A DNA stretch of 24,712 nt from Butyrivibrio sp. Its GTDB lineage: Bacteria; Bacillota; Clostridia; Lachnospirales; Lachnospiraceae. The notes below the pieces were generated by a model that had not been told where the DNA came from, ran no database searches, and saw only the letters and a program-made list of their open reading frames with translations. Numbering within the stretch: the first letter of the stretch is position 1; each line of letters begins with the position of its first letter. Made by a program: the position numbers and the translations under genes. Positions 13,901-21,864 of this stretch are shown one piece after another. The stretch lies in NCBI GenBank assembly GCA_024688095.1, contig JAILEJ010000209.1, positions 1 to 24,712 of the forward strand. The letters run 5' to 3'.

Positions 13901-15504
13901 ATAAATTCAGAGAATCTGTCTACAATATCTCCATTTACAACCTTAACAGCACCAATCTCAATTATTTTATTTCTTATAGGAGAAAAACCTGTTGTTTCAA
14001 TATCAAATACAACAAAGGTTGTATCTTTTATATCCTGGCCTTTATCATTTACAACTACTTCTTTAAGGTCATCTACGAGGTATCCCTCCACCCCCTGTAT
14101 TATCTTAAAGAAATCCTGTCTGTCAGGCTTTGGCTCTCCAGCCTCTTTTGCCTTATTACAGGCATCCTTGTACAAATCTTCCCATACATGATTGGCATCA
14201 GTAAGTGCCTGAACAACACCATGATCTGTAATGGCAATACCAGGCATTCCCCATTTATAGGCCTGCTTAACAATATCCTTTACTTCAGATACCCCATCCA
14301 TATCACTCATCTTGGTATGACAATGAAGCTCTACTCTCTTTAGTGGAGCTTTATCTTCTCTCTTTGAAGTAAAATCAGGAATTTTCTTAATACCATTTAT
14401 AGACTGAAGTGCTATTTCATGATCAAATTTATCAACAGTTGCTATTCCCTTTACCTTCAAGAAAGCACCTTTTTTAATGCTTTTTTCAAGTTCAGGGACC
14501 TGTTCATTATGTGTAAACATCTTGACAGTAATAGTATCTGTAAAATCTGTTATATCAAAAATAAGAATTGTCTTCTCGTTACGAATCTCCCTTTTATCAT
14601 AAGCAATAACCTGTCCATGGATAACCACTTCACCCATTTCACCTACAATATCAGAAAGAGACATTACTTCGTCTTCAAAATCTCTTCCAAAAACAACATC
14701 TGGATTGTCAGACTTCTTAAAACTTCCAAAATCCCTACCTTTCCATTTACTCTTTCCCTTGTTTCCAAAAAATGAGCTGTTATTATCAAAAGCAGATGGC
14801 GTTTTAGCAGTTTCGCCTTCATTAGAATTTCCAGATTTATTTTCACTGCCTGAACCGCTTGCAGTTCCAGCTTTAGCCGCTTCCATAGCCTTCTTTTCTT
14901 TAGCCGCTTTATGTCTTTCATCAGATTTCTGCTCTTCTGCTTCAAGCTTTGCAGCTATTTTCTGAGCTTCGCCGCTATAATCAGGCTCTTTATTTTCTTT
15001 TTCCTTCTTTTCATATTTTATAGAGATATCTGTCTTTAAACCGCATCTTTCATTCATAATTTTAGAAAGAACACGTACAAGATCAGGAGATTTTTTCTGT
15101 GCAACAACTGTATCCTCAAGTGTCATAAGAACATTGTCTTCAGAAAAGTCAAATTTGGCACCACGAAAAAGACAATATTCTATTGGATCATAATCTTTAA
15201 GCTCCAATAAAATACTATCTTTATAAATATCGAGAAAGTTTTCCGGTGTATACTGAGCTGATAAATTAAACTTCTCATATATTTTGATATTAAGATCCTG
15301 TGCTCTAAAAAACTGTTTCTTTATTTCGCTCTCAGTTTTTACAACAAAACTTTTATCTATAAGTCTGTCACTGGACAGATATATTCTCAGGAAATCCTGC
15401 TTTTTGGTAGTAGCTACCTTTTCAACAGTTGTTTCCTCCATCATTTCTTTAGTTTGTTCATCCAATTTAAGTGTTGGAAAAACATCAAAAAAGGCTTTTG
15501 CCAT
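10918..15504 (-). CDS. polC: DNA polymerase III alpha subunit, Gram-positive PolC type
   Basis: 1528-residue replicative polymerase with a built-in proofreading exonuclease. From the N-terminus: an N-terminal domain (1-175), a charged low-complexity linker (about 180-270), an OB domain (near 285-375), the PHP domain split around the exonuclease (RVELHCHTKMSDMDG near 390; ITDHGVVQ near 425), the DEDD exonuclease (FDIETTG at 500-506; HHRAVDDAE near 638-646), the zinc-binding cysteines CPKC and CPKCGAMM, and the palm with the catalytic PDIDLNFSGEYQ. The ATG at 15502-15504 is preferred to an upstream TTG at 15522 because GGGGGA stands 11 bases before it. It begins six bases after ispG and ends at a strong terminator. 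Confidence 0.98.
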   Translation of the reverse strand: MAKAFFDVFPTLKLDEQTKEMMEETTVEKVATTKKQDFLRIYLSSDRLIDKSFVVKTESEIKKQFFRAQDLNIKIYEKFNLSAQYTPENFLDIYKDSILLELKDYDPIEYCLFRGAKFDFSEDNVLMTLEDTVVAQKKSPDLVRVLSKIMNERCGLKTDISIKYEKKEKENKEPDYSGEAQKIAAKLEAEEQKSDERHKAAKEKKAMEAAKAGTASGSGSENKSGNSNEGETAKTPSAFDNNSSFFGNKGKSKWKGRDFGSFKKSDNPDVVFGRDFEDEVMSLSDIVGEMGEVVIHGQVIAYDKREIRNEKTILIFDITDFTDTITVKMFTHNEQVPELEKSIKKGAFLKVKGIATVDKFDHEIALQSINGIKKIPDFTSKREDKAPLKRVELHCHTKMSDMDGVSEVKDIVKQAYKWGMPGIAITDHGVVQALTDANHVWEDLYKDACNKAKEAGEPKPDRQDFFKIIQGVEGYLVDDLKEVVVNDKGQDIKDTTFVVFDIETTGFSPIRNKIIEIGAVKVVNGDIVDRFSEFINPQVPIPYKIEKLTSITDEMVMNAPTRDVIIPKFVEFCKGAVLVGHNVAFDISFINQNCMDLGIEADYTTVDTLGLSRTFFPLQAKHTLDAVAKTLNIVLEHHHRAVDDAECTALIFKKFLPMLEQEKVENLSGINEFCKPTPDMIKHLRPHHVIILAKNTLGRVNLYTLVSESHVNYFRRFPLIPKSLLIKHREGLIVGSACCAGELYGAVVEGRPDEEIAKLTSFYDYLEIQPVANNHFMVDSERYDDIHSDDDIREINKKIVKLGEQFNKPVVATCDAHFLNPEDEIYRRIIMAGKGMDDEEPAPLFVRTTEEMMEEFSYLGSDKAQEVVVDNTRKILDMVESISPVRPDKCPPVIENSDGILTDICYAKAHEIYGENLPEIVEERLERELGSIIKNGFAVMYIIAQKLVWKSVEDGYLVGSRGSVGSSFVAFASGITEVNSLSPHYVCPKCKYSDFDSEEVKAYGGNSGCDMPDKRCPKCGAMMNKDGFDIPFETFLGFKGDKEPDIDLNFSGEYQSKAHNYTKVIFGDKQTYRAGTIAALADKTAYGFVKKYYDGLGISKRKCEINRIVQGCTGIRRGTGQHPGGIIVLPVGEDINSFTPVQHPANDTTTATITTHYDYHSIDHNLLKLDILGHDDPTMIRFLQDCTGLDPKDVPLDDKNVMSLFMNTSALNIKPDQIHGTQLGCLGLPEFGTDFAMQMVIDAKPTSFSHLIRIAGLAHGTDVWLGNAQTLIQEGKATIDTAICTRDDIMIYLIQKGMDKSDSFKIMEAVRKGKVAKGKEPNWPKWKQDMKDHDVPDWYIWSCEKIAYMFPKAHAAAYVMMAWRIAYFKAYIPQAFYAAWFSIRAKAFNYEHMCQGEAHLKSIMRDYEQRKDSLSNVENAEYYDMRVVEEMYERGIEFVPIDIFKVKARLFQVVGDKIMPSLTSLDGMGEKAADAVVEGAKGGPFLSKDDFKARTKAPQAVCDKMHAMGLLGDIPESNQISLFDFGLS

Positions 15505-15509
15505 ATTAC

Positions 15510-16568
15510 TTATTTCCCCCAATGATCAAGTTCATACTTAAGTGTATTAAGTAGCTGATCCTCTGGAACCTTTTTGACAATCTCCCCATTTTTTATAAGA
15601 AGACCTTCATGTGTTCCACCTGCAATTCCTATATCTGCTTCTTTTGCCTCTCCAGGTCCGTTAACAGCACACCCCATAACGGCAACCTTAATATTAAGAT
15701 CATATCCCTGAACCATTGTCTCTACCTGATTTGCAAGTCCTATAAGGTCAATCTTTGTTCTTCCGCAGGTAGGACAGGCAATTACTTCAATTCCGCCCTT
15801 TCTAAGATCAAGAGTTCTTAGAATTGTTTTGGCTGTTTTTATTTCTTCTACTGGATCACCAGAAAGTGAAACTCTTATGGTATCTCCAATGCCTTCATTT
15901 AAGATTATTCCCAGTCCTACTGAAGACTTTATATTTCCACCATAAACTGTACCTGCCTCTGTTATACCAACATGAAGCGGATAATTTACTTTTTGTGCCA
16001 AAAGCTCATGTGCTTTAACACACAGCATTACATTCGAGGACTTGATACTAATAACCATATTGTCATAATTATGTCTTTCAATTATTCCAATTTTGTCTAT
16101 AGCACTTTCAACAAGGCCTTCTGCTGTTACTCCGCCATACTTTTCAACCAGATTTCTTTCAAGAGATCCACTATTTACACCTACTCTTATAGGTATATTT
16201 CTTTCTTTTGCAGCAGCAACTACTGAAGCAATTTTCTCTTCTCCGCCAATGTTTCCAGGATTAATCCTTATCTTATCAGCGCCATTTTCTATTGCTGCAA
16301 GTGCCATCTTATGATCAAAATGAATATCCGCTACAAGAGGAATATGAATCTGCTTTTTTATTTCCTTAAGTGCAAGTGCTGCTTCATTTGTTGGAACTGT
16401 ACACCTGATAATGTCACAACCAGCTTCCTCAAGCCGTAATATCTGCTCTACAGTGGCATCAACATCTTCTGTTCGTGTATTAGTCATAGACTGGATAAGA
16501 ATAGGATTCCCTCCACCAATAACTCTGTCACCTATATGAATAACCTTTGTATTATCTCTAATTGCCAT
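15510..16568 (-). CDS. ispG: 4-hydroxy-3-methylbut-2-enyl diphosphate synthase (flavodoxin/ferredoxin)
   Basis: 352 residues; converts MEcPP to HMBPP, the penultimate step of the MEP isoprenoid pathway, using a [4Fe-4S] cluster. Cluster ligands are visible as CPTCGR (C265, C268) and MGCAVNGPGE (C300 and the glutamate near 307). The TIM-barrel half has IQSMTNTRTEDV, VADIHFDHKMAL and RINPGNIG. The ATG at 16566-16568 is chosen over an upstream in-frame ATG at 16622 because AGGAG lies eight bases before it and the upstream extension overlaps rseP. It follows rseP by 16 bases. With dxr and uppS it makes this block strongly isoprenoid-centred. Confidence 0.97.
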   Translation of the reverse strand: MAIRDNTKVIHIGDRVIGGGNPILIQSMTNTRTEDVDATVEQILRLEEAGCDIIRCTVPTNEAALALKEIKKQIHIPLVADIHFDHKMALAAIENGADKIRINPGNIGGEEKIASVVAAAKERNIPIRVGVNSGSLERNLVEKYGGVTAEGLVESAIDKIGIIERHNYDNMVISIKSSNVMLCVKAHELLAQKVNYPLHVGITEAGTVYGGNIKSSVGLGIILNEGIGDTIRVSLSGDPVEEIKTAKTILRTLDLRKGGIEVIACPTCGRTKIDLIGLANQVETMVQGYDLNIKVAVMGCAVNGPGEAKEADIGIAGGTHEGLLIKNGEIVKKVPEDQLLNTLKYELDHWGK

Positions 16569-16584
16569 AATAATATCTCCTAAA

Positions 16585-17646
16585 TCAGCCGGTAAATTTG
16601 CTGATATCATTAAATAAAACAACTACCATAAGTATTATAAGTGCTGCCATACCGGCGAGGTGAACCAGACCTTCCTTTTCTGCTGGAACAGGTTTCCCCC
16701 TTACAACTTCAAGGAACTGGAATACGAGCCTTCCACCATCAAGGGCAGGAAGAGGAAGCAGATTCATAACTCCCAGGTTCACTGATAATAAAATGAGCAG
16801 TTCCATCATTGTTAACAAAACTGATGGCAGTCCATATGGCTTAACACTTTCATATGTATCATCCACCATTTTTACCATTCCGACAGGTCCTGATACATCT
16901 CCCGCTGAAAGCTTTCCTTTTACAAGAAGAGCGAGGCTTCTATAAGTTGCTTTAAAATAATATGAAACATCATACCAGGCATAAGCAAGTATACTGGGAC
17001 CCTGAACCTTTCTGTATTCTCCGATATATATTCCCATATAATATCTGCCGTCTTCTTCGCTATAGCTTGGAGTCAGTACAGTTTCATAAGTTTCACCATC
17101 ACGTTTATAAACGATATCCATATCGCCACCCTCATTAAACTGTGAAATGAGAGTAACTTCTGCTGCAAGATGAATTTTTTCTCCATCAATACTTACAATT
17201 TCATCTCCGATCTGAAGACCTGCATCAACAGCAGCTGAATCCTCTACAAGATTATTGATAACAGGAAAATTCCACGATGAAAAGGCTACAACTATGATTG
17301 CAACTATAAATGCAGTAATAAAATTAAAAAAAGGTCCTGCAAATAATGTAGCTATTCTCGCCCACACATTTGCATTCTGAAATGTATGTTCATCAAACTC
17401 TCTTTGTGAGTTCTCATCTCCTACTGCATCTTCAATCGAATCATATACACATGCGCCGCCAATAGGAAGAAGCCTTAGGCTGTATGTTGTCTCACCCTTT
17501 TTCTTTTTCCAGATAACAGGTCCCATACCAACAAAAAACTCTAAAACCCTTATTCCATTAGCTTTGGCAATTAACATATGCCCCATCTCGTGGGTTGTAA
17601 CAAGGATACCAAATATTATAAAAAATATAATTACACTAACAACCAT
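16585..17646 (-). CDS. rseP: Site-2 intramembrane zinc metalloprotease
   Basis: 353-residue S2P family protease (RseP/RasP). It cleaves transmembrane substrates such as anti-sigma factors and signal peptide remnants. The HEMGH zinc motif lies at 19-23 within the first membrane helix, and the second motif LPALDGG near 299-305 supplies the third zinc ligand. A PDZ domain spans about 130-200 (DAGLQIGDEIVSIDGEKI). Four membrane segments are expected, at about 3-28, 98-120, 270-300 and 328-347. The ATG at 17644-17646 has GGAG nine bases upstream. It sits between dxr and ispG, as in many Firmicutes. Confidence 0.95.
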   Translation of the reverse strand: MVVSVIIFFIIFGILVTTHEMGHMLIAKANGIRVLEFFVGMGPVIWKKKKGETTYSLRLLPIGGACVYDSIEDAVGDENSQREFDEHTFQNANVWARIATLFAGPFFNFITAFIVAIIVVAFSSWNFPVINNLVEDSAAVDAGLQIGDEIVSIDGEKIHLAAEVTLISQFNEGGDMDIVYKRDGETYETVLTPSYSEEDGRYYMGIYIGEYRKVQGPSILAYAWYDVSYYFKATYRSLALLVKGKLSAGDVSGPVGMVKMVDDTYESVKPYGLPSVLLTMMELLILLSVNLGVMNLLPLPALDGGRLVFQFLEVVRGKPVPAEKEGLVHLAGMAALIILMVVVLFNDISKFTG

Positions 17647-17663
17647 TCTTACACTCCAATACT

Positions 17664-18812
17664 TTAATGTTTAGAAAGAAAATCGTATGTCTCCTTTTCA
17701 GCCATAAGTATTTCTTCCACATTTGGATTCTCAATCTTTTTATGATTATCCATAGCACTCTGTATCATATCATATATCTCAAGGAACCTGATTTTATTAT
17801 TAAGGAACATCTTAACAGCCATTTCATTAGCTGCATTGAATACAGTTGGCATACTACCGCCTATTCTCGCACTCTCAAATGCAAGTGCAAGTCCTTTAAA
17901 CGTATCAGTATCCGGATCTTCAAAAGTAATTTGAGAAAGCTTTGCAAAATCAAGCCGGTCCTCTTTCATAGGTCTTCTATCAGGATAAAAAAGAGCATAC
18001 TGTATAGGAAGCTTCATATCAGGAACTCCAAGCTGTGCCATAACTGCTCCATCTGTAAACTGAACCATTGAATGAATAATGCTCTGAGGCTGTACTACAA
18101 CCTGAATCTGATCAAGAGATACATCAAACAGCCATTTTGCTTCCATTACTTCAAGGCCTTTATTTACAAGAGATGCCGAATCAATTGTAACTTTTGGTCC
18201 CATATCCCAGTTAGGATGTTTAAGTGCATCTTTTGCTGTCATATTTTCAAGCTCAGTTCTCTTTTTTCCTCTAAATGGTCCTCCAGATGCTGTGAGCAAT
18301 ATTTTTTCAAGTTTATCCTTTGGCTCACCATTAAGAGACTGAAAAATAGCACTATGTTCACTATCTACAGGTAATATCTTCACTCCCATCTTAGCAGCAA
18401 GTGGCATAATAATATGACCTGCAGTGACAAGCGTTTCCTTGTTGGCAAGAGCTATATCTTTTCCACTTTCGATTGCTGCAATAGTTGGTCTTATACCAAT
18501 CATACCAACAACAGCTGTAAGAACTGTGTCTGCTCCAGGAATTGTAGAAAGCTCAATAACTCCTTCCATTCCTTCCAAAACCTTAACCGGAAGATCAGCA
18601 ACTTTTGTTTTAAGCTCTTTTGCTGCATTTTCATCATACATACATGCATATTCCGGTCTAAATTCTCTTATCTGCTTCTCTATAAGTTCAACATTTTTGT
18701 TGGCAGCAAGAGCAACCACCTTTAATTCATCACTGTTTTTCCTTACAACATCAAGGGTCTGAGTTCCTATTGATCCTGTTGATCCAAGTAATACTATCTT
18801 TCTTCCCATCAT
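17664..18812 (-). CDS. dxr: 1-deoxy-D-xylulose 5-phosphate reductoisomerase
   Basis: 382 residues; the NADPH-dependent committed step of the MEP pathway. The Rossmann motif LLGSTGSIGTQTLDVV lies at 8-23, ALANKETLV at 121-129, the metal-binding PVDSEHSAIFQ at 148-158, the catalytic loop TASGGPFR at 174-181, and TIDSASLVNKGLEVMEA at 209-225. Two adjacent ATGs (18812 and 18809) follow GGAG; the second has the better spacing (seven bases rather than four), so the protein may be one residue shorter. It lies between cdsA and rseP with short gaps. All catalytic segments are intact. Confidence 0.97.
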   Translation of the reverse strand: MMGRKIVLLGSTGSIGTQTLDVVRKNSDELKVVALAANKNVELIEKQIREFRPEYACMYDENAAKELKTKVADLPVKVLEGMEGVIELSTIPGADTVLTAVVGMIGIRPTIAAIESGKDIALANKETLVTAGHIIMPLAAKMGVKILPVDSEHSAIFQSLNGEPKDKLEKILLTASGGPFRGKKRTELENMTAKDALKHPNWDMGPKVTIDSASLVNKGLEVMEAKWLFDVSLDQIQVVVQPQSIIHSMVQFTDGAVMAQLGVPDMKLPIQYALFYPDRRPMKEDRLDFAKLSQITFEDPDTDTFKGLALAFESARIGGSMPTVFNAANEMAVKMFLNNKIRFLEIYDMIQSAMDNHKKIENPNVEEILMAEKETYDFLSKH

Positions 18813-18837
18813 CAGTCTCCATTTTTTCTAAACATTT

Positions 18838-19653
18838 TTATAATAATGCTGCTGCAAGAAAATAAATCATAGGTGCAACAAATATTACGCTGTCAAATCT
18901 GTCCATAATTCCACCATGCCCCGGAATCAGATTTCCATAATCCTTAATATTATGTTCACGTTTAATACCTGATGCAGTAAGATCTCCAATCTGAGAAATA
19001 ATACTTGCAACAAATGTAATAATTACGAAAGCAATAATAATTCCTTTTTCTTTTCCATAAACATTAGCATAAATCAGTCCGTAAATTGCACCTGCAACAA
19101 CGGAACCAATTATACCACCAATAGCACCCTCTATTGTCTTTTTAGGTGAAAGAACCGGAGTCATCTTATGTTTTCCAAGTGTTCTTCCTGCAAAGTAAGC
19201 ACAGGTATCACAAATCCATGCAACAAACGGAAGCCATGCCAAAAATTTTCCATTTTCCATAATCCTTAGCATATATATAAACGAAAGCATAATTGGTGCG
19301 TAAACAAAAGAAAAAACTGAATACAATGCAACTGATACCTTATATTTAGGGAATTTTATGACATAAATAATCATTATGCCAAAAAACGCCAGCATCACTG
19401 AGAAAATATATGTATCCATTGTCTGTTTCCACATTATAAAAAGATAATGGATGAAAATAACTATATACCCCCAAATCTGCATAGCATCAATGCTTTTATC
19501 AGATTCCTTTTTTTCTCCAAAGGCTCTTGTTAGTTCATAGTAGGCACTTAATGATAAGAGCAAAAGGATAATCCCGAGAGGATACCCGCCTGCCATCATA
19601 AAAACAACCAATAATAATGCAATTACAATACCGCTAATAACTCTAGTCTTCAA
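18838..19653 (-). CDS. cdsA: Phosphatidate cytidylyltransferase (CDP-diglyceride synthase)
   Basis: 271-residue integral membrane enzyme making CDP-diacylglycerol from phosphatidic acid and CTP for all phospholipids. The signature near the C-terminus is intact: SGIKREHNIKDYGNLIPGHG followed by GIMDRFDS. The AWICDTCAYFAGRTLGKHK segment and repeated hydrophobic stretches fit a multi-pass protein with about eight helices. The start codon is TTG at 19651-19653: AGGGGAG stands five bases upstream and the next Met lies inside the first membrane helix. It follows uppS by 37 bases without a terminator. Confidence 0.96.
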   Translation of the reverse strand: MKTRVISGIVIALLLVVFMMAGGYPLGIILLLLSLSAYYELTRAFGEKKESDKSIDAMQIWGYIVIFIHYLFIMWKQTMDTYIFSVMLAFFGIMIIYVIKFPKYKVSVALYSVFSFVYAPIMLSFIYMLRIMENGKFLAWLPFVAWICDTCAYFAGRTLGKHKMTPVLSPKKTIEGAIGGIIGSVVAGAIYGLIYANVYGKEKGIIIAFVIITFVASIISQIGDLTASGIKREHNIKDYGNLIPGHGGIMDRFDSVIFVAPMIYFLAAALL

Positions 19654-19690
19654 TTTCTCTCCCCTATAAACAACATATTTATTTTAGTGA

Positions 19691-20407
19691 TTAGCTTTTT
19701 AATCCACCAAATTTTCTGGTACGACCAGCATAAGAATCTATCGCCATTTGAAGCTGATTCTTATCAAAATCAGGCCAACATACATCTGTATAGTAAAATT
19801 CCGTATAAGCACACTGCCATAATAAATAATTGGATATGCGCTGTTCGCCACATGTTCTGATCATAAGATCAGGATCTGGCAGTTCTGCTGTATCAAGTTC
19901 ACGGGAAATCATTTCCTCTGTGATATCCTCAGGATTAAATTCTCCATCCTTACACTTTGCAGCTATTTTTCTAACAGCTCTTGTAATTTCATCTCTGCTG
20001 CCATAATTAATGGCGATAGTGAACTGAAGGCCTGTATTTCCAGCGGTTTCTGTTTCAAGTTCTTCTATAGCCTTCTGTATATCCTCTGATAATTTACTAC
20101 GTTCTCCGATAACTCTGCATCTTACGTTATTTTTCATAGACTTCTTGATACTTGTCTTCAGATAATTTCTCAATATAGTCATTAATGCTGAAACTTCTGT
20201 TTCAGGCCTGTTCCAGTTTTCTGTAGAGAACGCATAAACAGTAAGATATTTTATTCCCATATCTCTTGCAATTTCAAGAATGTCTTCAACTGCCTTTGCG
20301 CCTTGCATATGTCCATAATTTCTTGGCATTCCTTTTGCTTTAGCCCATCTGCCATTACCATCAAGAATTATGGCAACATGAGCAGGAACCTTATTTTCAT
20401 TTTCCAT
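19691..20407 (-). CDS. uppS: Undecaprenyl diphosphate synthase (cis-prenyltransferase)
   Basis: 238 residues; adds isopentenyl units to farnesyl diphosphate to make the C55 lipid carrier for cell-wall synthesis. The catalytic motif ILDGNGRWAK lies at 14-23 with D16. AFSTENWNRP at 59-68 and the C-terminal RTCGEQRISNYLLWQ at 184-198 are present. The third residue of that last motif is usually Ser or Gly in the homologues I can recall; here it is Cys (C186). The start has AAAAAGGA eight bases upstream. The gene follows an attenuator-like hairpin after frr and opens the lipid and isoprenoid block. Confidence 0.97.
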   Translation of the reverse strand: MENENKVPAHVAIILDGNGRWAKAKGMPRNYGHMQGAKAVEDILEIARDMGIKYLTVYAFSTENWNRPETEVSALMTILRNYLKTSIKKSMKNNVRCRVIGERSKLSEDIQKAIEELETETAGNTGLQFTIAINYGSRDEITRAVRKIAAKCKDGEFNPEDITEEMISRELDTAELPDPDLMIRTCGEQRISNYLLWQCAYTEFYYTDVCWPDFDKNQLQMAIDSYAGRTRKFGGLKS

Positions 20408-20439
20408 AGTTATTTCCTTTTTCTGTAAATAATTATCAT

Positions 20440-20473
20440 AAAAGCCCCCATTGTTTTATCACTGAGGGCTTTT
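20440..20473 (-). terminator. Terminator or attenuator hairpin between frr and uppS
   Basis: AAAAGCCC pairs with GGGCTTTT, and the stem can extend through CAGTG/CAATG with one wobble and one mismatch to an ATAAAA loop, about 14 bp in all. The 3' arm ends in TTTT followed by ATGATAATT. It ends 32 bases before the uppS start and may be the frr terminator, a partial terminator or a leader attenuator. The interrupted T tract suggests incomplete termination. Confidence 0.7.
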
Positions 20474-20487
20474 AATAATTGTATGTA

Positions 20488-20516
20488 ACTATATAATATT
20501 TGATTTTATATCACAA
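20488..20516 (-). promoter_or_regulatory. Possible promoter upstream of uppS
   Basis: TTGTGA (20511-20516) and TATAGT (20488-20493) are 17 bases apart on the minus strand, beginning 19 bases past the frr stop. If active, the transcript starts near 20481 and carries the 20440-20473 hairpin in its leader. The -35 matches consensus at four of six positions in very AT-rich DNA, so this is tentative. Confidence 0.4.
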
Positions 20517-20535
20517 TACTTCTTAAGTTAACATA

Positions 20536-21087
20536 TTATATACTCATAATTTCCTTATTCTTCTCTTCTACCGCTTTATCTATATCTTTGATATATTTGT
20601 CGGTAACCTTCTGAAGCTCTTCTTCAAGTTCTTTTATTTCATCTTCAGAAACATCTGAACCTTTAAGCTTTTTAAAAGAATCATTTCCATCACGTCTTAC
20701 ATTACGAACTGCAACCTTTGCTTCCTCGCCTTTTTTCTTAATATCCTTGGCAAGCTGTTTTCTTCGTTCCTCTGTAAGTTCTGGAAATACAAGTCTTATA
20801 TTTGTTCCATCATTACTTGGTGTAATACCAAGGTCTGACATCATAAGTGCTTTTTCAATATCCTTTATAAGTGTTTTGTCCCATGGTGCAATCTGAATTA
20901 TTCTTGCTTCAGGAACTGATACATTACCAACCTGCTGAATTGGTGTAGGTGTACCATAATAATCAACCTTAATCTTATCGAGCACATGTGGATTAGCTCT
21001 GCCGGCTCTGATAGAAGCAAAATCCTCTAACAGAAATTCATAAGATTTTTTCATCTTTGCATCAAAATCTTTAATTCTTTCGTTCAT
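20536..21087 (-). CDS. frr: Ribosome recycling factor
   Basis: 183 residues, near the usual 185; splits post-termination ribosomes with EF-G. The whole protein aligns by eye with the family: SYEFLLEDFASIRAGRANP, VDYYGTPTPIQQVGNVSVPEAR, DLGITPSNDGTNIRLVFPELTEERR and a C-terminal coiled-coil helix ending DKAVEEKNKEIMSI. The ATG at 21085-21087 has a strong AGGAGG upstream. It follows pyrH by 58 bases with no terminator, the canonical pyrH-frr pair. Confidence 0.98.
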   Translation of the reverse strand: MNERIKDFDAKMKKSYEFLLEDFASIRAGRANPHVLDKIKVDYYGTPTPIQQVGNVSVPEARIIQIAPWDKTLIKDIEKALMMSDLGITPSNDGTNIRLVFPELTEERRKQLAKDIKKKGEEAKVAVRNVRRDGNDSFKKLKGSDVSEDEIKELEEELQKVTDKYIKDIDKAVEEKNKEIMSI

Positions 21088-21145
21088 GCCATTCCTCCTA
21101 TTAGCTTTAATCTACATACGTGTCAGCAAAACTTTAATCTAAACA

Positions 21146-21841
21146 TCAATCAGTTGTTACAGTTGTACCGTTAAAGTCACCTGTAGCAGCTTTAACAATA
21201 CTGTTTTCTTCCTGAAGTGCAAACACACGCATTGGTATATGATTGTCTCTGACCATAATAGAGGCTGTCATATCAACCACCTGAAGATTTTGAGCAATTA
21301 CATCTGAGATTGATATTTTATCATACCTTTTGGCATCAGGATTTTTTGCGGGATCACTATCATATACACCATCAACAGCTTTTGCAAGAAGTATAACATC
21401 TGCTTCTGTCTCAATTGCACGAAGTGCAACACCTGTATCTGTTGAAAAGAAAGGATGTCCTGTGCCACCTGCAAAGAAAACAACCATATTGCGGGCAAAA
21501 TATTTATTGGCTCTGTCTTTGGAAAAAAGCTTTGTAAATGAACCACATTCAAAAGGAGTAAGAATGTTAGTCATCATACCTTCACTTCTGAAAATCTCGG
21601 ATACATAAATACAGTTCATTACTGTAGCTAACATTCCAATCTGATCAGCCTTTACTCTGTCTATATTTTCACTTGTACGACCTCTCCAGAAATTACCACC
21701 GCCTATAACAATACCAACTTCTGTTCCAGAATCTACAAGCTGTTTAACCTGTAAAGCAACCATTCTGACAGTAGCTTCATCAAAGCCTGTCTTCTTGTCT
21801 CCTGCTAAAGCTTCTCCACTGAGTTTCAATAATATTCTCAT
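21146..21841 (-). CDS. pyrH: UMP kinase
   Basis: 231 residues; phosphorylates UMP to UDP with ATP and is usually hexameric and allosterically controlled. Amino-acid-kinase family segments: LLKLSGEAL at 4-12, VIGGGNFWRGR near 45-55, DQIGMLATVMN near 67-77, FFAGGTGHPFFSTDTGVALRA and LAKAVDGVYDSDP. The ATG at 21839-21841 has AAAGGA eight bases upstream. It lies 23 bases downstream of the bactofilin gene with no intervening terminator, so the two are probably cotranscribed. The rpsB and tsf genes that often precede pyrH are not here. Confidence 0.97.
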   Translation of the reverse strand: MRILLKLSGEALAGDKKTGFDEATVRMVALQVKQLVDSGTEVGIVIGGGNFWRGRTSENIDRVKADQIGMLATVMNCIYVSEIFRSEGMMTNILTPFECGSFTKLFSKDRANKYFARNMVVFFAGGTGHPFFSTDTGVALRAIETEADVILLAKAVDGVYDSDPAKNPDAKRYDKISISDVIAQNLQVVDMTASIMVRDNHIPMRVFALQEENSIVKAATGDFNGTTVTTD

Positions 21842-21864
21842 GTTAATTCCTTTGTATTTTTATT

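Noticed and set aside
13729..14343. Plus-strand open frame of 204 codons inside polC
   Set aside because: It is rich in Ile, Asn, Lys and Tyr with no recognisable domain, and lies wholly antisense to the conserved exonuclease and PHP region of polC, so it reflects codon bias of the real gene.
15505..15522. Alternative TTG start for polC at 15522
   Set aside because: The ATG at 15504 has GGGGGA at usable spacing, and this purine run would be part of the coding sequence if TTG were used; the extra six residues also overlap the end of ispG.
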